From Flectonema sp. DT1601 (lineage: Eukaryota > Euglenozoa > Diplonemea > Diplonemida > Diplonemidae), in the NCBI GenBank assembly GCA_964019425.1, contig OZ025794.1, forward strand, positions 682,001 to 746,000: 64,000 nucleotides of DNA, given 5' to 3'. The notes beneath the pieces are model-generated. The model did no database searches. It was not told the DNA's origin and worked only from the letters and a program-made list of their open reading frames with translations. The position numbers and the translations under genes were made by a program. Positions 28,141 through 39,019 of this stretch are shown here, in pieces (position 1 is the first letter of the stretch; the number at the start of each line of letters is the position of its first letter).

Positions 28141-29685
28141 TTACCAAAGCTCGGCGTCAGCCTTCTTTAAGTCTGCAACTTTCTTTAGGTTGCTCGCAAT
28201 GAGAAGCTTTCCAATCTCCGGGTCATGAATGCTGAAGATCTGAGCAACGTGTTTGGCAACGTTTGCTGGGCGGTAGATGTACGAGTTGCTGCTTCCCGGA
28301 GGCTGTTTTTTTGATTATTAACTTCTATACTGAATGAACGGGAGTCATAAAAAGTAAACAAATAAATAACATACATTGTTGATACAGCTGTCGTTCTTGC
28401 CATCTGGTGGGCAGGAGACAACAGGGAAGAGCGATGAAAATGAGGCAGTTCCCGAAAGAGCGTCTGTACCTCCGGCACATCCGATGATGCAAATTGGCTC
28501 AACACTCGTGTTGTACATTGCGACCTCATTTTCTAGCTGTCCCGCTTGCTTGTGGGCAGAGCAAATTCTCTTCTTGCTCGGAATGCCATACGCATCCAAA
28601 GCGTCAGACAATTTCTGCATGTGTCCCAAGTCACTGTTGCTTCCAGCAAAGATCATAGCGCAGTAACCCTTAATAATTCCACTTGCCTTCATACTGTTGA
28701 AGAGTCTTAACTTAGCAGAGGTATTGAACTCTGGGTAGTCAAACTGTGATCCCGTTAGTCTCTCAAAGATTTGGATGTATCTCGAGGTGCACTCAATAAC
28801 CTGCTCCTCGCTCAACTTTGGAACAGGCTTACCCTCAGAGTATCCATTCTCGAGAAGGATATCTCTGACGTACTGCTTTGAGTACTCCTTAATCTTAAGG
28901 CTGCTGTCAGCCTTTAGTACTTCAGAAACGTTCTTTCCGCTTGTCTTGGCGGCTTCCTGGATCTTTGGGAATTTTGCTTCCCACTCAGAGATGTCACACA
29001 TTCTTGAGGAGTCAGGAGTGTTCACTTCGTCAATCAATAACAAATTCCCGTCTTTGTCAAGTCCGAACTCGTACTTGGTGTCGATGAACATGAGTGGCGG
29101 GTTAGCTTTCGCGGCGACTTCGCATCCCTTTGCGTAGAGTTCGTGAGAAAGTTTCTTGACACGGGCAGCCATGTCAGCTCCAATCTTGTCCTCAACCTCT
29201 TTAAAAGTCATTGGCTCATCAACATCTCCCTTCGTCGTTGGGGTGAAGAGTGGCTCGTCGAGCTTTTGGTATCTGAGGAGACCATCCTGGAGCTTCAATC
29301 CACAGAAATCTCTGGCACCTTTCTCGTAGGCTGCGGCCATCGATCCCCACATGTAACCTCTCACAATACATTCGATTTGAAGGTTCTCAACCTTTTTCTG
29401 AACAACAACGTTTGGGTCAGGGGAAGTGACCAAGGCGTTTGGAATAATGCTTGAAGTGCTGTCGAACGCAAACTTGGCGATCTTGTTTAATAACATTCCC
29501 TTGTAAGGGATCAAGTTTGGGATGTGTTGATCAAAGGCTGACACTCTGTCAGTGGCAACCATCACAACGTTGTCATCTTTGAAGTAGATGTCTCTGACTT
29601 TTCCCTTCTTTACCTTTCCTAACTCAGGCATGAAACAATCGTCAAGGCACTGGGCCTTGAGAATGGCATCGCGGTTTACGGACAT
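28141..29685 (-). CDS. PAICS: PAICS: SAICAR synthetase / AIR carboxylase fusion
   Basis: Exons 28375-29685 and 28141-28302 around a 72-bp intron (GTATGT...AAACAG); 490 residues. Residues about 8-260 are SAICAR synthetase (PurC): KVKKGKVRDIYF, ATDRVSAFDQHIPN, ECIVRGYMWGS, FIDTKYEFG, DEVNTPDSSR. Residues about 335-480 are AIR carboxylase (PurE): FAGSNSDLGHMQKL, ICSAHK, VVSCPP. The bifunctional enzyme carries out two consecutive steps of de novo purine synthesis in the cytosol. The domain order matches animal PAICS. The SAHK variant fits class II PurE, which uses CO2 directly. The intron falls after DSCINN and the second exon supplies the last PurE helices. Start 5 nt after TTTCATTAG. Confidence 0.93.
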
Positions 29686-29962
29686 TTTACTAATGAAACA
29701 AAATAGCTGTTGGAATAAATTGATAATCAGATTCTATGTGATTCAACTAATGAAAACAGATTGCTGTTTCTAGTCTACGAAGAACAGGTGAAAAAAAGAC
29801 TAATACATTCGTGATGCCAAGGTTTTCAAAACGGCGAGGACTTGAAGAGATGTGGTTGTGTCGGTACAAAATTATAACAAAATCAAAACGAAAGGAACTG
29901 AACAAAACGTGAGCCGTACAACAATACCAACAGAGGTTGTCATTTAATGACATCCGTTGAGA

Positions 29963-30961
29963 TCAGTCCAGGGATTTCGAACCAACTTGTTCTCCTTCAA
30001 TGGGAGGATCAGAAGGAAATTCTTCTTCTGCAAGCGACTGCAGAAGAGTGCTCCTTGATTCGACCAAAGAACCTTCTTCAAGAGAGAAGTTAGGAGGCTT
30101 GTTGGAAGGAGCTATCGGAGGAGTAAGTGCAGGCTCATCAACCGATTCAAAGTAATCTACCTGCGGCAACATCATCAACGCTGGTTGCTGCGGGGTTGGC
30201 TGTTCTGTCGTCGGGGAGTAGGACTCAAATTCTGATTCATCAACCGCATCTAATAAAGTAATTTGAGGAATACTTTTCATATTTTTTAAAGCTGCTGTTG
30301 TCCGTTCAGATGTTCGACCACTAAAACTAGTGGCCACAGCGCCCCGAGCGTATAAAGTGGGTGGCGGTGCCAGTTCATCATCGCTCGTATCAGTTTGGGT
30401 ATCTGTCTGTTGATAAGGAGGGGGTGGAACTGCTTCTACTTCCCCGCTGACTATAATTTCAACGTCAGGTGGGTCGGAAGCTATTAATAGATCAGCCGCC
30501 GGTATGACTTGGAGTCTCTCGATATTATTTGAATTCTGCTGTTTCTGTACTTGTTGTGTTTGTTGTAGTTCCTGTTGTTCCGCTTGTTGCTGCAATTGCT
30601 GTTGCTGATGGTTCAGCTTTTTAAAAAGTTCATTTACTTCTATCTCCCTGTCGGAGATTAGTGATTCTTGAATGGCGACATTAACTTCCCGTTCACTTAA
30701 ACTACTTAACTTGTCACGAACTTCCACCTCCCGTTTAGCCACCGCCATTTCACGATCGTAAATTTTCGCCTCTCGTATTGATAATTTTCGATCGCGATCC
30801 TCAACGTGTTCTAATCGTTCGCGATAGTCTTCTTTGATTATTCGTTCCCTGCTGAGGGTCGATTTCAGTGGTGATTGACATTTTGGTGTCTTTCGGGCGC
30901 TCAGCGTCTTGAACACCTCTGCGTATGCCTCACTCAATCGTATCGCCGACTGTTGTGACAT
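29963..30961 (-). CDS. Coiled-coil, glutamine-rich protein
   Basis: 332 residues from the methionine at 30961, which follows CTTATCAACAG by 20 nt. The upstream open frame is probably untranslated. Residues about 40-140 form a long charged coiled coil with repeating R-E-x-x-V/I and D-R-E patterns (SIREAKIYDREMAVAKREVE). A glutamine run and a Pro/Ser/Asp-rich C-terminal half follow. No enzymatic domain or membrane segment is visible. Coiled coils of this type are common in cytoskeletal and basal-body proteins, but nothing specific can be assigned. A single exon, between PAICS and AP-1 mu on the same strand. Confidence 0.65.
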   Translation of the reverse strand: MSQQSAIRLSEAYAEVFKTLSARKTPKCQSPLKSTLSRERIIKEDYRERLEHVEDRDRKLSIREAKIYDREMAVAKREVEVRDKLSSLSEREVNVAIQESLISDREIEVNELFKKLNHQQQQLQQQAEQQELQQTQQVQKQQNSNNIERLQVIPAADLLIASDPPDVEIIVSGEVEAVPPPPYQQTDTQTDTSDDELAPPPTLYARGAVATSFSGRTSERTTAALKNMKSIPQITLLDAVDESEFESYSPTTEQPTPQQPALMMLPQVDYFESVDEPALTPPIAPSNKPPNFSLEEGSLVESRSTLLQSLAEEEFPSDPPIEGEQVGSKSLD

Positions 30962-31955
30962 TTCTTTGCGTGCAACACCATCTGTTGATAAGTAATTGTA
31001 ATGATAACGTTTGATGATAACGATAAAGTTCTTCAGGTATGGTATCTGACAACTCAATTAAAAGTTGCATATCTCTGGAAAGGAAAATAGAATTGACGTG
31101 TCCTACACGAAGTAAAAGTCTAACTGTAGACAAGACTCTTAAAAGGAAACGAATATAATCAAAATGCACCCGAAGTATGTTTGGAACACTAAAGAAAGAG
31201 TACCACGTCGTCTGCTTTCTACGGCAAATCAGCTTTCAAGTTTGACAACAAGAAATGGACGTAGCAGTCGGCTGCGCGGGGGATAGAAATTGAATCTGAA
31301 GATTTGCTTTTGGAATTCCAGTTGTGAAATCAGAACACAATAACGTCCTCTCTGGAGGCACAAGCTACACTCCCATCATCGAAAGGCTTCGCAGATGACT
31401 GACGAAGAACACGGTATGGCGATACTCTCACACTAGAAGGTTTCCCGAGTAGCAGTAAGTCCACTTGAGTTGAGTTCCAAAAGGTTTTAACAAAAAGTAA
31501 GGCGTAGCGTTATTTCTATTGAGCAGTCCAGTAGGCTGCAGAAACACTGACTGAGTCAAGAAACGAAAGAAAAAACTAAAGCAAAAAAGAAAGTTACGCA
31601 CATGAAAGCGCAACGACAGCAGTGAGCATAGCAGATCGTTCTGCAAATGCAATTAGACAATCAGACGGACTTACATCAAATGTGGTTATTGAGAGAAATC
31701 ATCTACGCCAACCCTCATAAGATTCACTCGGTTCTGCTTCTCAAATCAAAAAAAAGAAATTTTAATTAATGAAATGAATAATATTATATCGGATTAATAA
31801 ACAGCAGGCAGCTGTTGAAAACTCTCTTCGCTAAAATCTCTATAAGACGTCTGTCGAAAGTTGCGAAGTCTCGTCCCCGATGACGAAAGTCTCAGCGAGC
31901 TCATTACTGTCACTGTCATTGCAGTCAAATCAAAGCCGCCTGGACTTCAGAAAGA
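30962..31955 (-). other. Intergenic, no gene seen
   Basis: About 1 kb upstream of the coiled-coil gene and downstream of AP-1 mu. One donor-like GTAAGT near 31670 lies after a very short open frame only. No RNA gene or repeat recognised. Confidence 0.5.
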
Positions 31956-33474
31956 CTATTCCATTCTTACTTCATACTGACCAGCCTGGGTGATGTGACG
32001 CACCCAGTGAAGCGATTCGTAATTACTCTGCTCTGTTACTTTTACGTATTTTACCTGTTGATTGTTTCGTTTTTATCTTAATTCCTTTCTATGATGAAAT
32101 GAGTAATGAACATGTAAGCGTGTCGACTAATCTCTCTTACAGAATTGTATCAAACAAAATTCATACCTCCATTCCAGAGAGCGACAGGATAGGAATCTGA
32201 AAGTTGACTGAGATTGGCTTCTTAACGGTCGTGTCCTTCTGGCGAATTGAAGGAAGACCAAAAGTACAGCGACAGACAACTTCTTTACCACCAGGGAAGA
32301 ACTGTTTTGTTTGGTGTTGATTTTGTTGGAGGAATTGATAAGAACAAATGAAACAAAATGATAAGCCTCTCAGGTTTCCTTACCCAATAAGAGACTTTCA
32401 ACAAACCTTGAGTGTCCACTTCACACAGTTTTCGTTAGGAAGATACTTAACATCATTTCTACCAGTGCTTGCTTTAAACTGAGGTGAGTCAGCATCAGGT
32501 GGTACCGGAATGCGAAGTTCTACGCTGGATGCAACAGAACTCTTTCGGTATGTTGACTTCACCTTCACAAGGATCTCGAGACGTGTTCCGTGGCGTTCTA
32601 CTTGTGAGGATACGTCGATAATTGGCTTCACTCGACAAGGTAAACGGTACGTCATAAGTTCAAAGTCACCATCTGGTGGTATAAATAAAATCGTTCGGTC
32701 GGCGTCGAATCGATTCAACATAACACACTGATGGAACTTTATGTCATCCAGTTCAATTCCCCTCACTTCGCTGTTAGATGCACTTGGTCGACGGAGCATC
32801 GCGCACTGCTTGTCATTTAAGGCGACCTTGACTTCCGGCATACCAGAGAGTTCACACTTTATTTTCACAGCTCCCTGAATTTCGGAATGAAGAACGTCAC
32901 CATTTGTGTTTACTAAAAGGTTTACCGAGTCAACGATGTCTAAAAAGATTTGATTCTTTCTGTGCTTGATTCCTTCAGGTCTCCATGGACAAGTACCACT
33001 TGCTCCAGTCATTGCCGGAGGTAAATCTTTCAGTACGTCAGAGTCACTTAGAAGTAATTTATGTGATTCCTGAGTAATAAAGTCACGAAGCACCTTCGAC
33101 TCCGTAAATTGCGGGTAGCCGAAATCCATCATTTCATCAAGCAGTTCGTAAATAACGACAAAGTTATCCCTAATACTCTCTTCTGTAACTGTTTCCATGT
33201 ACTCCTGAAACACTTTTAATAAGTGATGAAGATACACAACCAACATGGATGCGTTGCAATTTATCTTCGAAACCAACACGAAGTAGATGTTGTTGTGAAG
33301 CAGCCAAGCAAACGTCAGCCCGTCAACTTCAAAAATTGGCTTCACGAGGCAGTCTTCTTCTTCAATTACCCTCTGAACAAAGATCTCAGTAACGGTGTAG
33401 GGCACATCTTGTCGGTAGTTTCTCGTAATCAAAGGTTTCCCTTTAGTGTTTAAAAGCACCAATGCAGATGCCAT
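31956..33474 (-). CDS. AP1M1: AP-1 clathrin adaptor, medium (mu) subunit
   Basis: Three exons: 32407-33474, 32167-32301 and 31956-32054. Introns are 105 bp (GTTTGT...AAACAG) and 112 bp (GTATGA...AACAG). The joined product of 433 residues is the normal mu length. N-terminal longin domain (MASALVLLNTKGKPLI; ESIRDNFVVIYELLDEMMDF), then the mu homology domain (KNQIFLDIVDSVNLLV; ELMTYRLP). The later exons supply FFPGGKEVVCRCTFGLPSI and a C-terminus with WVRHITQAGQYEVR. That terminus fits AP-1 mu better than AP-2 mu. It binds tyrosine-based sorting signals at the trans-Golgi network and endosomes. Without the two 3' exons the mu domain would be truncated, so the splicing is well supported. Confidence 0.93.
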
Positions 33475-36075
33475 TTTCCCTTAAATTCTTCCTGAGAATG
33501 TAAACAAAATATACACAAATAAAACAACATATTCTCAGCTCGTTGCTGCGACTCCTGTTTTCTATACGTCAAGTACCTGTCAGAATAAAAAAACAGATCA
33601 TAAAATTGAATGAAAAATTTTTATAAAAAAAAAAAAAGATAAAACCACTTTTGTCATGTTGTTCTGTTCTGTTCTTTCAATCGGAATACCCTAACATTCC
33701 TTTTTTATAAAGTTCGCACTATTTTATTTAATTTACGTCCGGACGGCAATTCTTAGCCGCAGGTGCTTGTTAAGAGTTAAGACAACGACAGGATCGATGT
33801 ACTACTACTCGGTTATTCTGTTTCGTAACTTCTTTTTTTTTTCTTTCTTTCTTTCTTTCATTTTTTTTTTTTTTTTTTTTCCCCCTTTTAACCACTTGCT
33901 ATTTCAGTAGACTTGGAGATTGTCATCTTTTTATTACATTTTGTGTTTTTCTTTTTTTTTCTTTCTTTTCTTTTCTTTTCGTTCCTTTTTTTTTTTTTTT
34001 TTGTCTTTTCACTTTCTGTTTAGGGTGTCATCATCTCCTTTTTGGCAGAGAAGATTTGTTCCCAAAATATGAAATGAAAACAATCACGAAAAACGTTGTA
34101 CAACTTAAGTACAGTACTTAAGGAAGTTATACAAAAATAAAACTCCAGGAAAAATAAAATAAAAAAAATAAAAAACACTGGGATTTGGTATTATTAATTT
34201 GTTTTTTTTTTGCACGTAACTATAACACTCCGGTAGAAGGTGTTCGTGATATAAATGTAAGATATCGGACAAAAAGAAAAATAAGAATCGCTTGAAGTTT
34301 TTTTTTTTTTTTCAGAAAAAGAATTAAGTGTTCGCTTTTCGAGTTGGCAACAGTCTCCAAATAATTAGGGAACAGGCCAATGCTCCGCACCGTTTGATAC
34401 TTTAATTGCAATATTGTCATCCCACACTTAGTTCGTTCCGATGTTCGTGCCTACTGATGTTTTGACCATCGATTATTATCAATTAGAGCAGATCGTCACC
34501 ACCTGACGATGGTAAAAGAAAAAAAAAAATAAATAAACAAAAGGAAATCAGAATCGAACTTCGCACTCATTTACTATTTCTGTTGTTCAACACTCCCTTC
34601 TGTTAATGACTAAAAACAGACACAATTGGATGTATTTGGAATAGATTGCTTTAATAAATACACAAAGGGGTAGCAGGAACTACCGCTGTTGAAGTTTGCA
34701 GGCCCTCCACAACAGGAGCCTGCCATGGATCAGCAAGACCATGACAAGAAAGAATGGGAAAATAAAAGTGTTCGGGTAAGGGAATAGGGTAGAGTAAGGC
34801 TCGCAAGTTGGGTACAAAAGAAACAATACCAAGATCGGGGAGGAGAAGAAAAAAGGAATCACTCAATCAGGTTGCAGGGAGTACAGGCTGACATGGTCGC
34901 AACGGCTTCAAAATACTTTTATTTCTCGTAGAACCTACTTTATTACCGTACACAACCAATTCTGGATTGGAAACTGACTAAAGCCAAGATCTGCATTCGA
35001 TGCAACAGATTAAGCTGGGGAGGGAATTACTTTTCTCTTTTTATTTACTTTTTTTTTTCTTTTGAGATAAAATCACCTTTTTGAAAACCAAACCAGGCTT
35101 TAATTTAAGGAACATCGAATTGATATTACCATCTCAGTAAGCCGCTGGGAGGGAAGCTTTGCTTGTGAGTAAGAAGCGAATTAACGTAAGCGAAGCGTCA
35201 ACGCACGCTGGGCCTTGATGCTGAAGGGGAAAGAAAGGCAATTACTTGGTTCCCTTATTTCACAACCCTTAGTTGATATAAACCAATGCAGAAATCGGAA
35301 GTAGAAGAAGCAGAGGAGATCTTCTTAGTTTAGATACCATTACAGTCATCCAACGTTTTCAACTTAAAACTGGTTGCTACTAAGAGGTGTCAACACTTGA
35401 GAGAAGCTATTTCAGCTACAAAGCACCAGATGACTCTCCTTCTCCACCTACAAGATGATGTGAGACATTCATTTCTTCGTAATTTATCAATCAAATAAAA
35501 AAGACTAGACTGGCAAGTAGAATCTGAAAAGGTGTACCCCCCTCGGTAGTTGGGAATAGAAAAATGTTATTACAACGACAATATATCGAAAAAATAAAAC
35601 AAAATTGGAAAACAGAGAGGAAAGGGCGAAAAATGAAACGCTAAAATAAAACACCACCAGTCAGGTGTTGGCGAGGTTGAATAGAAATATAAACGAGAAA
35701 ATACAACCTTGCTACAGACAACAGTAAACTTACTGGAGACTTTCTATTAAATAAAACCAACCAGAACCTATTGACTTGCCCTTTAATGTTAGTATCCTTC
35801 TCGTTTGCCCAATTGAATAACGAATGAGCGGAACGATGCCTCACTTTAATAGCTTTGGAGGCAGGAAGGGTGCAGACGCCGCGAAGAGAGTTCAAAATTC
35901 CAAATATGGTGTCCCAAAATAAGCGGGAAAAAGAGAGAAAATAAACAAGCAAAGAAAATGTAAAAAAAAAAAGAACGAACCAGAAGAAAACTGACAGGAG
36001 GGACACCAACCCGTCTGACTCCACTGCCAACTCTGACTCTCTTCCGATAAAGACCTCAACTACCAGTAACTACGT
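33475..36075. other. 2.6-kb gap with plus-strand polypyrimidine tracts
   Basis: No supported gene. Two long T/C tracts on the plus strand lie at about 33830-33890 and 33945-34022, each followed closely by CAG or TAG. Further T tracts are scattered. The 35640-36030 part is probably the 3' UTR of the next gene: its minus-strand open frame is T-rich and has no ATG start. A small GCAGGC...GCCTGC inverted pair lies near 34699-34724. Nothing else recognised. Confidence 0.5.
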
Positions 36076-36171
36076 TCAGCGACGCAGCCGTTGCAAAGCA
36101 GCATCTGTAGCTGGCTCATTTAACTGTGCCAGTAATTCCACTTCACTTAGCTTTCCTCCTTTGGACCGCGA

Positions 36172-36204
<33 letters not shown>

Positions 36205-39019
36205 ATTCTTCGAAGGTGATGTGTTAGTAAACTGTTGGGTTGGTATTTATTGTTAAAATAGTGAAACCACTACTAACTCGTAAATGTGAATGTAACATAC
36301 CGAAAGCAGTTCTTTCTCAAGGTCGAGAGCAGAGCATCCAGCTTCAACACTTGCATCAACAGGTCCGCTGCTGGTAGATACCTGAGCACCGTCACCGAGT
36401 AGGGACTGAAGGGTAGCAATGACATCACTGCCTTCGCTCTTTGGCTGCGATTGTTGCTGCTGCTTGCGGTTGTGCTGCATCTGGTGCTGGTGCTGCATCA
36501 TTTGCTGGTGTTGCTGCTGATGTTGCAATTGCATCTGAGCCATTTGTTGATGCTGCAGCTGCTGCATCTGCTGATGCTGATTCTGATGCTGACTCTGTTG
36601 CAACTGTTGGAGCTGCTGCTGCTGTTGTTTTTGCTGCAGCTGCTGAAGTTGTTGATGTTGCTGGTGTTGCTGCTGCTGCTGTTGCTGCAACTGCATCTGG
36701 GCCATTTGCCACTGCTGCTGTTGGGTCTGTTTTTTTTTATTCTCTTTTCTAATGAAGATCTCTCGCTAAAATATTAAATTATAAACATACATGTTGTTGT
36801 TGTTGTTGTTGTTGCTGTTGCTGCTGCTGTTGCTGCTGCGCAAGTAGTAGTGCGGCTGCATTTTGCTGCTGAGATGTCTGAAATGCGGCCTGCTGCTGCT
36901 GCTGCTGCTGCTGTTGTTGTTGCTGCTGTTGTTGTAATCTCTGAAATTGTTGCAGTTGTGGGTTTTCCATGCCAGGCTGTTGCTGCCGCTGTTGCTGCTG
37001 AACAAGCTGAAGTAACAGTTGTTGTTGTTGCAGAATTTGCTGCTGTTGTGATTTTGCCTGTTGACCACCCTGCTGTTGTTGCTGAAGTTGCAGCTGCTGA
37101 ATGACTTGTTGGTTTGCTTGTGGGACGAGAGTTGGTGAAACAACTGGACGAGGGGAAATCTGCTGAGATGGCTGCTGAAGCTGCTCCTGCTGTTGTTTTT
37201 GTTGCTGCTGCAAATGCTGCTGCTGAAGTTGCTGCTGAAGTTGCTGTTGTTGTTGCAGTGCCTGCTGTTGCTTCAGCTGAAGTTGCAACTGTTGAATGTG
37301 TGCAACCTGTTGCTGTTGATGATGTTGGTGCTGATGTTGCTGCTGAAGTAGCTGCTGTTTTTCATGTTGCTGTTGCAATAACTGCTGCTGCTGCTGCTGC
37401 TGCTGTTGTTGTTGTTCTTGCTGGTGCTCTTGCTGTTTTTGTAAATGCTGTTCTTGTTGTTGTTGCTGCTGCAGCTGCTGCTGGAGTTTGCGAACGATAT
37501 CAATTTCGTTTTGGTCTTGATTGTTGAGTTGTTGCTTCTGTTGCAGGAGCATATTCTGTTGCTGCTGTGCTTGCTGCTGGAGTTGTAATTGTTGCTGGTG
37601 CTGTTGAGATTGCTTCTGTTGCCGCTGTTTCTGTTGCTGTTGGGCTTGCTGTGGTGCATCCTGCTTCCGGGACGCTGGCTTTGCGGTTTGCTGTTTTGAA
37701 GATTCTGCTTGAGATGGAGAGCTCATTTGACCGAGCTGCTGGGAAAGGGAAGCAATAATGCTGCCGGCATCAATATCGGAATCAGTGGTGATAGTAGTGG
37801 CAGTGGTAGTTGTAGGAGCTTCTTCTGATGCCTTTTTCGGAGGTGAAGTCGGCGCCTGTTGAACAGGTGCCTGTTTCTTGCTGGCTACTTGTTTAACTGG
37901 AGCAGCTATGGCTGCAGGTGGCTTAGTTACAGCTGGTGGCTTCTTAGTGTCCTTGTCGCTGGTGGCTGGGGTTGCTTTTGTTTGTTGTTTTGGGAGGTTT
38001 CTCAGTGCTGCATCTGCGTACGATAAGATTGGGGCTGGTGCTGCAGCTGGAGTTGCCTTTTCTACAGGCTGGGTTGACGAAGCAAGGGTCGCAATCGCAG
38101 CAGCAACCGGCATTACGGCATTCTTTTCTTTTGGTTTAGGCACCTCCTCCTTTGCTGGTTTGCCTGCATGAGCTTTATCAGCAGCCTTTGACTTTACAGG
38201 AAGTGGTTTCGCGTATTTATAAGCGTTGAGGACGATTGATAACTTCTGCCAGTCTGCTGATTCACCTTCTCCAGTGTACGAAACTTCAACATCAAGGTCA
38301 ATCATTCCTTCTTCCAACCAATCCAGTAATTGTGGCCACACACAGTCGACAACCTTTGAAGGGGTTGCAGTTCTTCTGTAAAACCATTCCTGTTCTCCTT
38401 TGAAAATAGGATCTTTACTCGGTGATGAAGGAGGCGCTTCTTTCTCGGGTGCAATTGCTTCAGGTGGAGGCGAAGTTGGCGTTGGAGAAGTCCGTTTTTC
38501 AAGCCCTCTCCATCCCCCTGTTGCTGGCTGCTCTCTCGTAGCAGGTTTTTTGGAAGTCAAGGTGAATCGAGGAGGAACACCCTTTTCATTGGTCACGCCC
38601 TCTATTTTCTCCAACCAATCAGGAAATGGAGTTACTTTAAACAGCTTAGTCAACTCAGCCTTTGTGTAGTCCTTCTTCACAACCTTCTTTTCCTTCTCTT
38701 TCTCCTTGTCGACTACCTTCTCCTTGTCGACCTTCTCTTTCTCTTTCTCGACTTTTTCTTTCCCCTTCTCGACCTTCTCCTTTTCTTTCCCCTTCTCGAC
38801 CTTCTCCTTCTCTTTCCCCTTCTCGACCTTCTCCTTCTCTTTTTCTTTCTCGACCTTCTCTTTCTCTTTCCCCTTCTCAACCTTCTCTTTCTCGACCTTC
38901 TCTTTCCCTTTTTCAACTACTTTCTCCTTCTCAGCTTTTTCCTTCTTCGGCTCTTCAGTCTCTTTCTTGTCTTTTTCCCTCACTTTGTCAACCCACCGCG
39001 ACCCTCCCTTGTCAGGCAT
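36076..39019 (-). CDS. GIGYF-like protein: 4E-binding-like motif, GYF-like domain, polyQ
   Basis: Three exons: 36791-39019, 36301-36726 and 36076-36231. Introns of 64 and 69 bp (both GTATGT...ACAG) preserve phase; 936 residues. The N-terminus is a Lys/Glu repeat tract (EKEKVEKGKEK units). Then DYTKAELTKLFKVTPFPDWL resembles the YxxxxL-type eIF4E/4EHP-binding start of GIGYF proteins. About residues 210-280 read EWFYR, WPQLLDWLEEGMIDLDVEV, DWQKLSIVL, the spacing of a divergent GYF domain (WFY...E/DWF..GYF). The second half is almost pure glutamine-rich sequence. The last exon ends in VELLAQLNEPATDAALQRL. GIGYF proteins repress translation with 4EHP. The CAG-rich tract is prone to length change. 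The assignment rests on motif order, so moderate. Confidence 0.6.

Noticed and set aside
35641-36030. 129-codon minus-strand frame
   Set aside because: Hydrophobic, T-rich, begins with a non-ATG codon and lies in the probable 3' UTR of the GIGYF-like gene.
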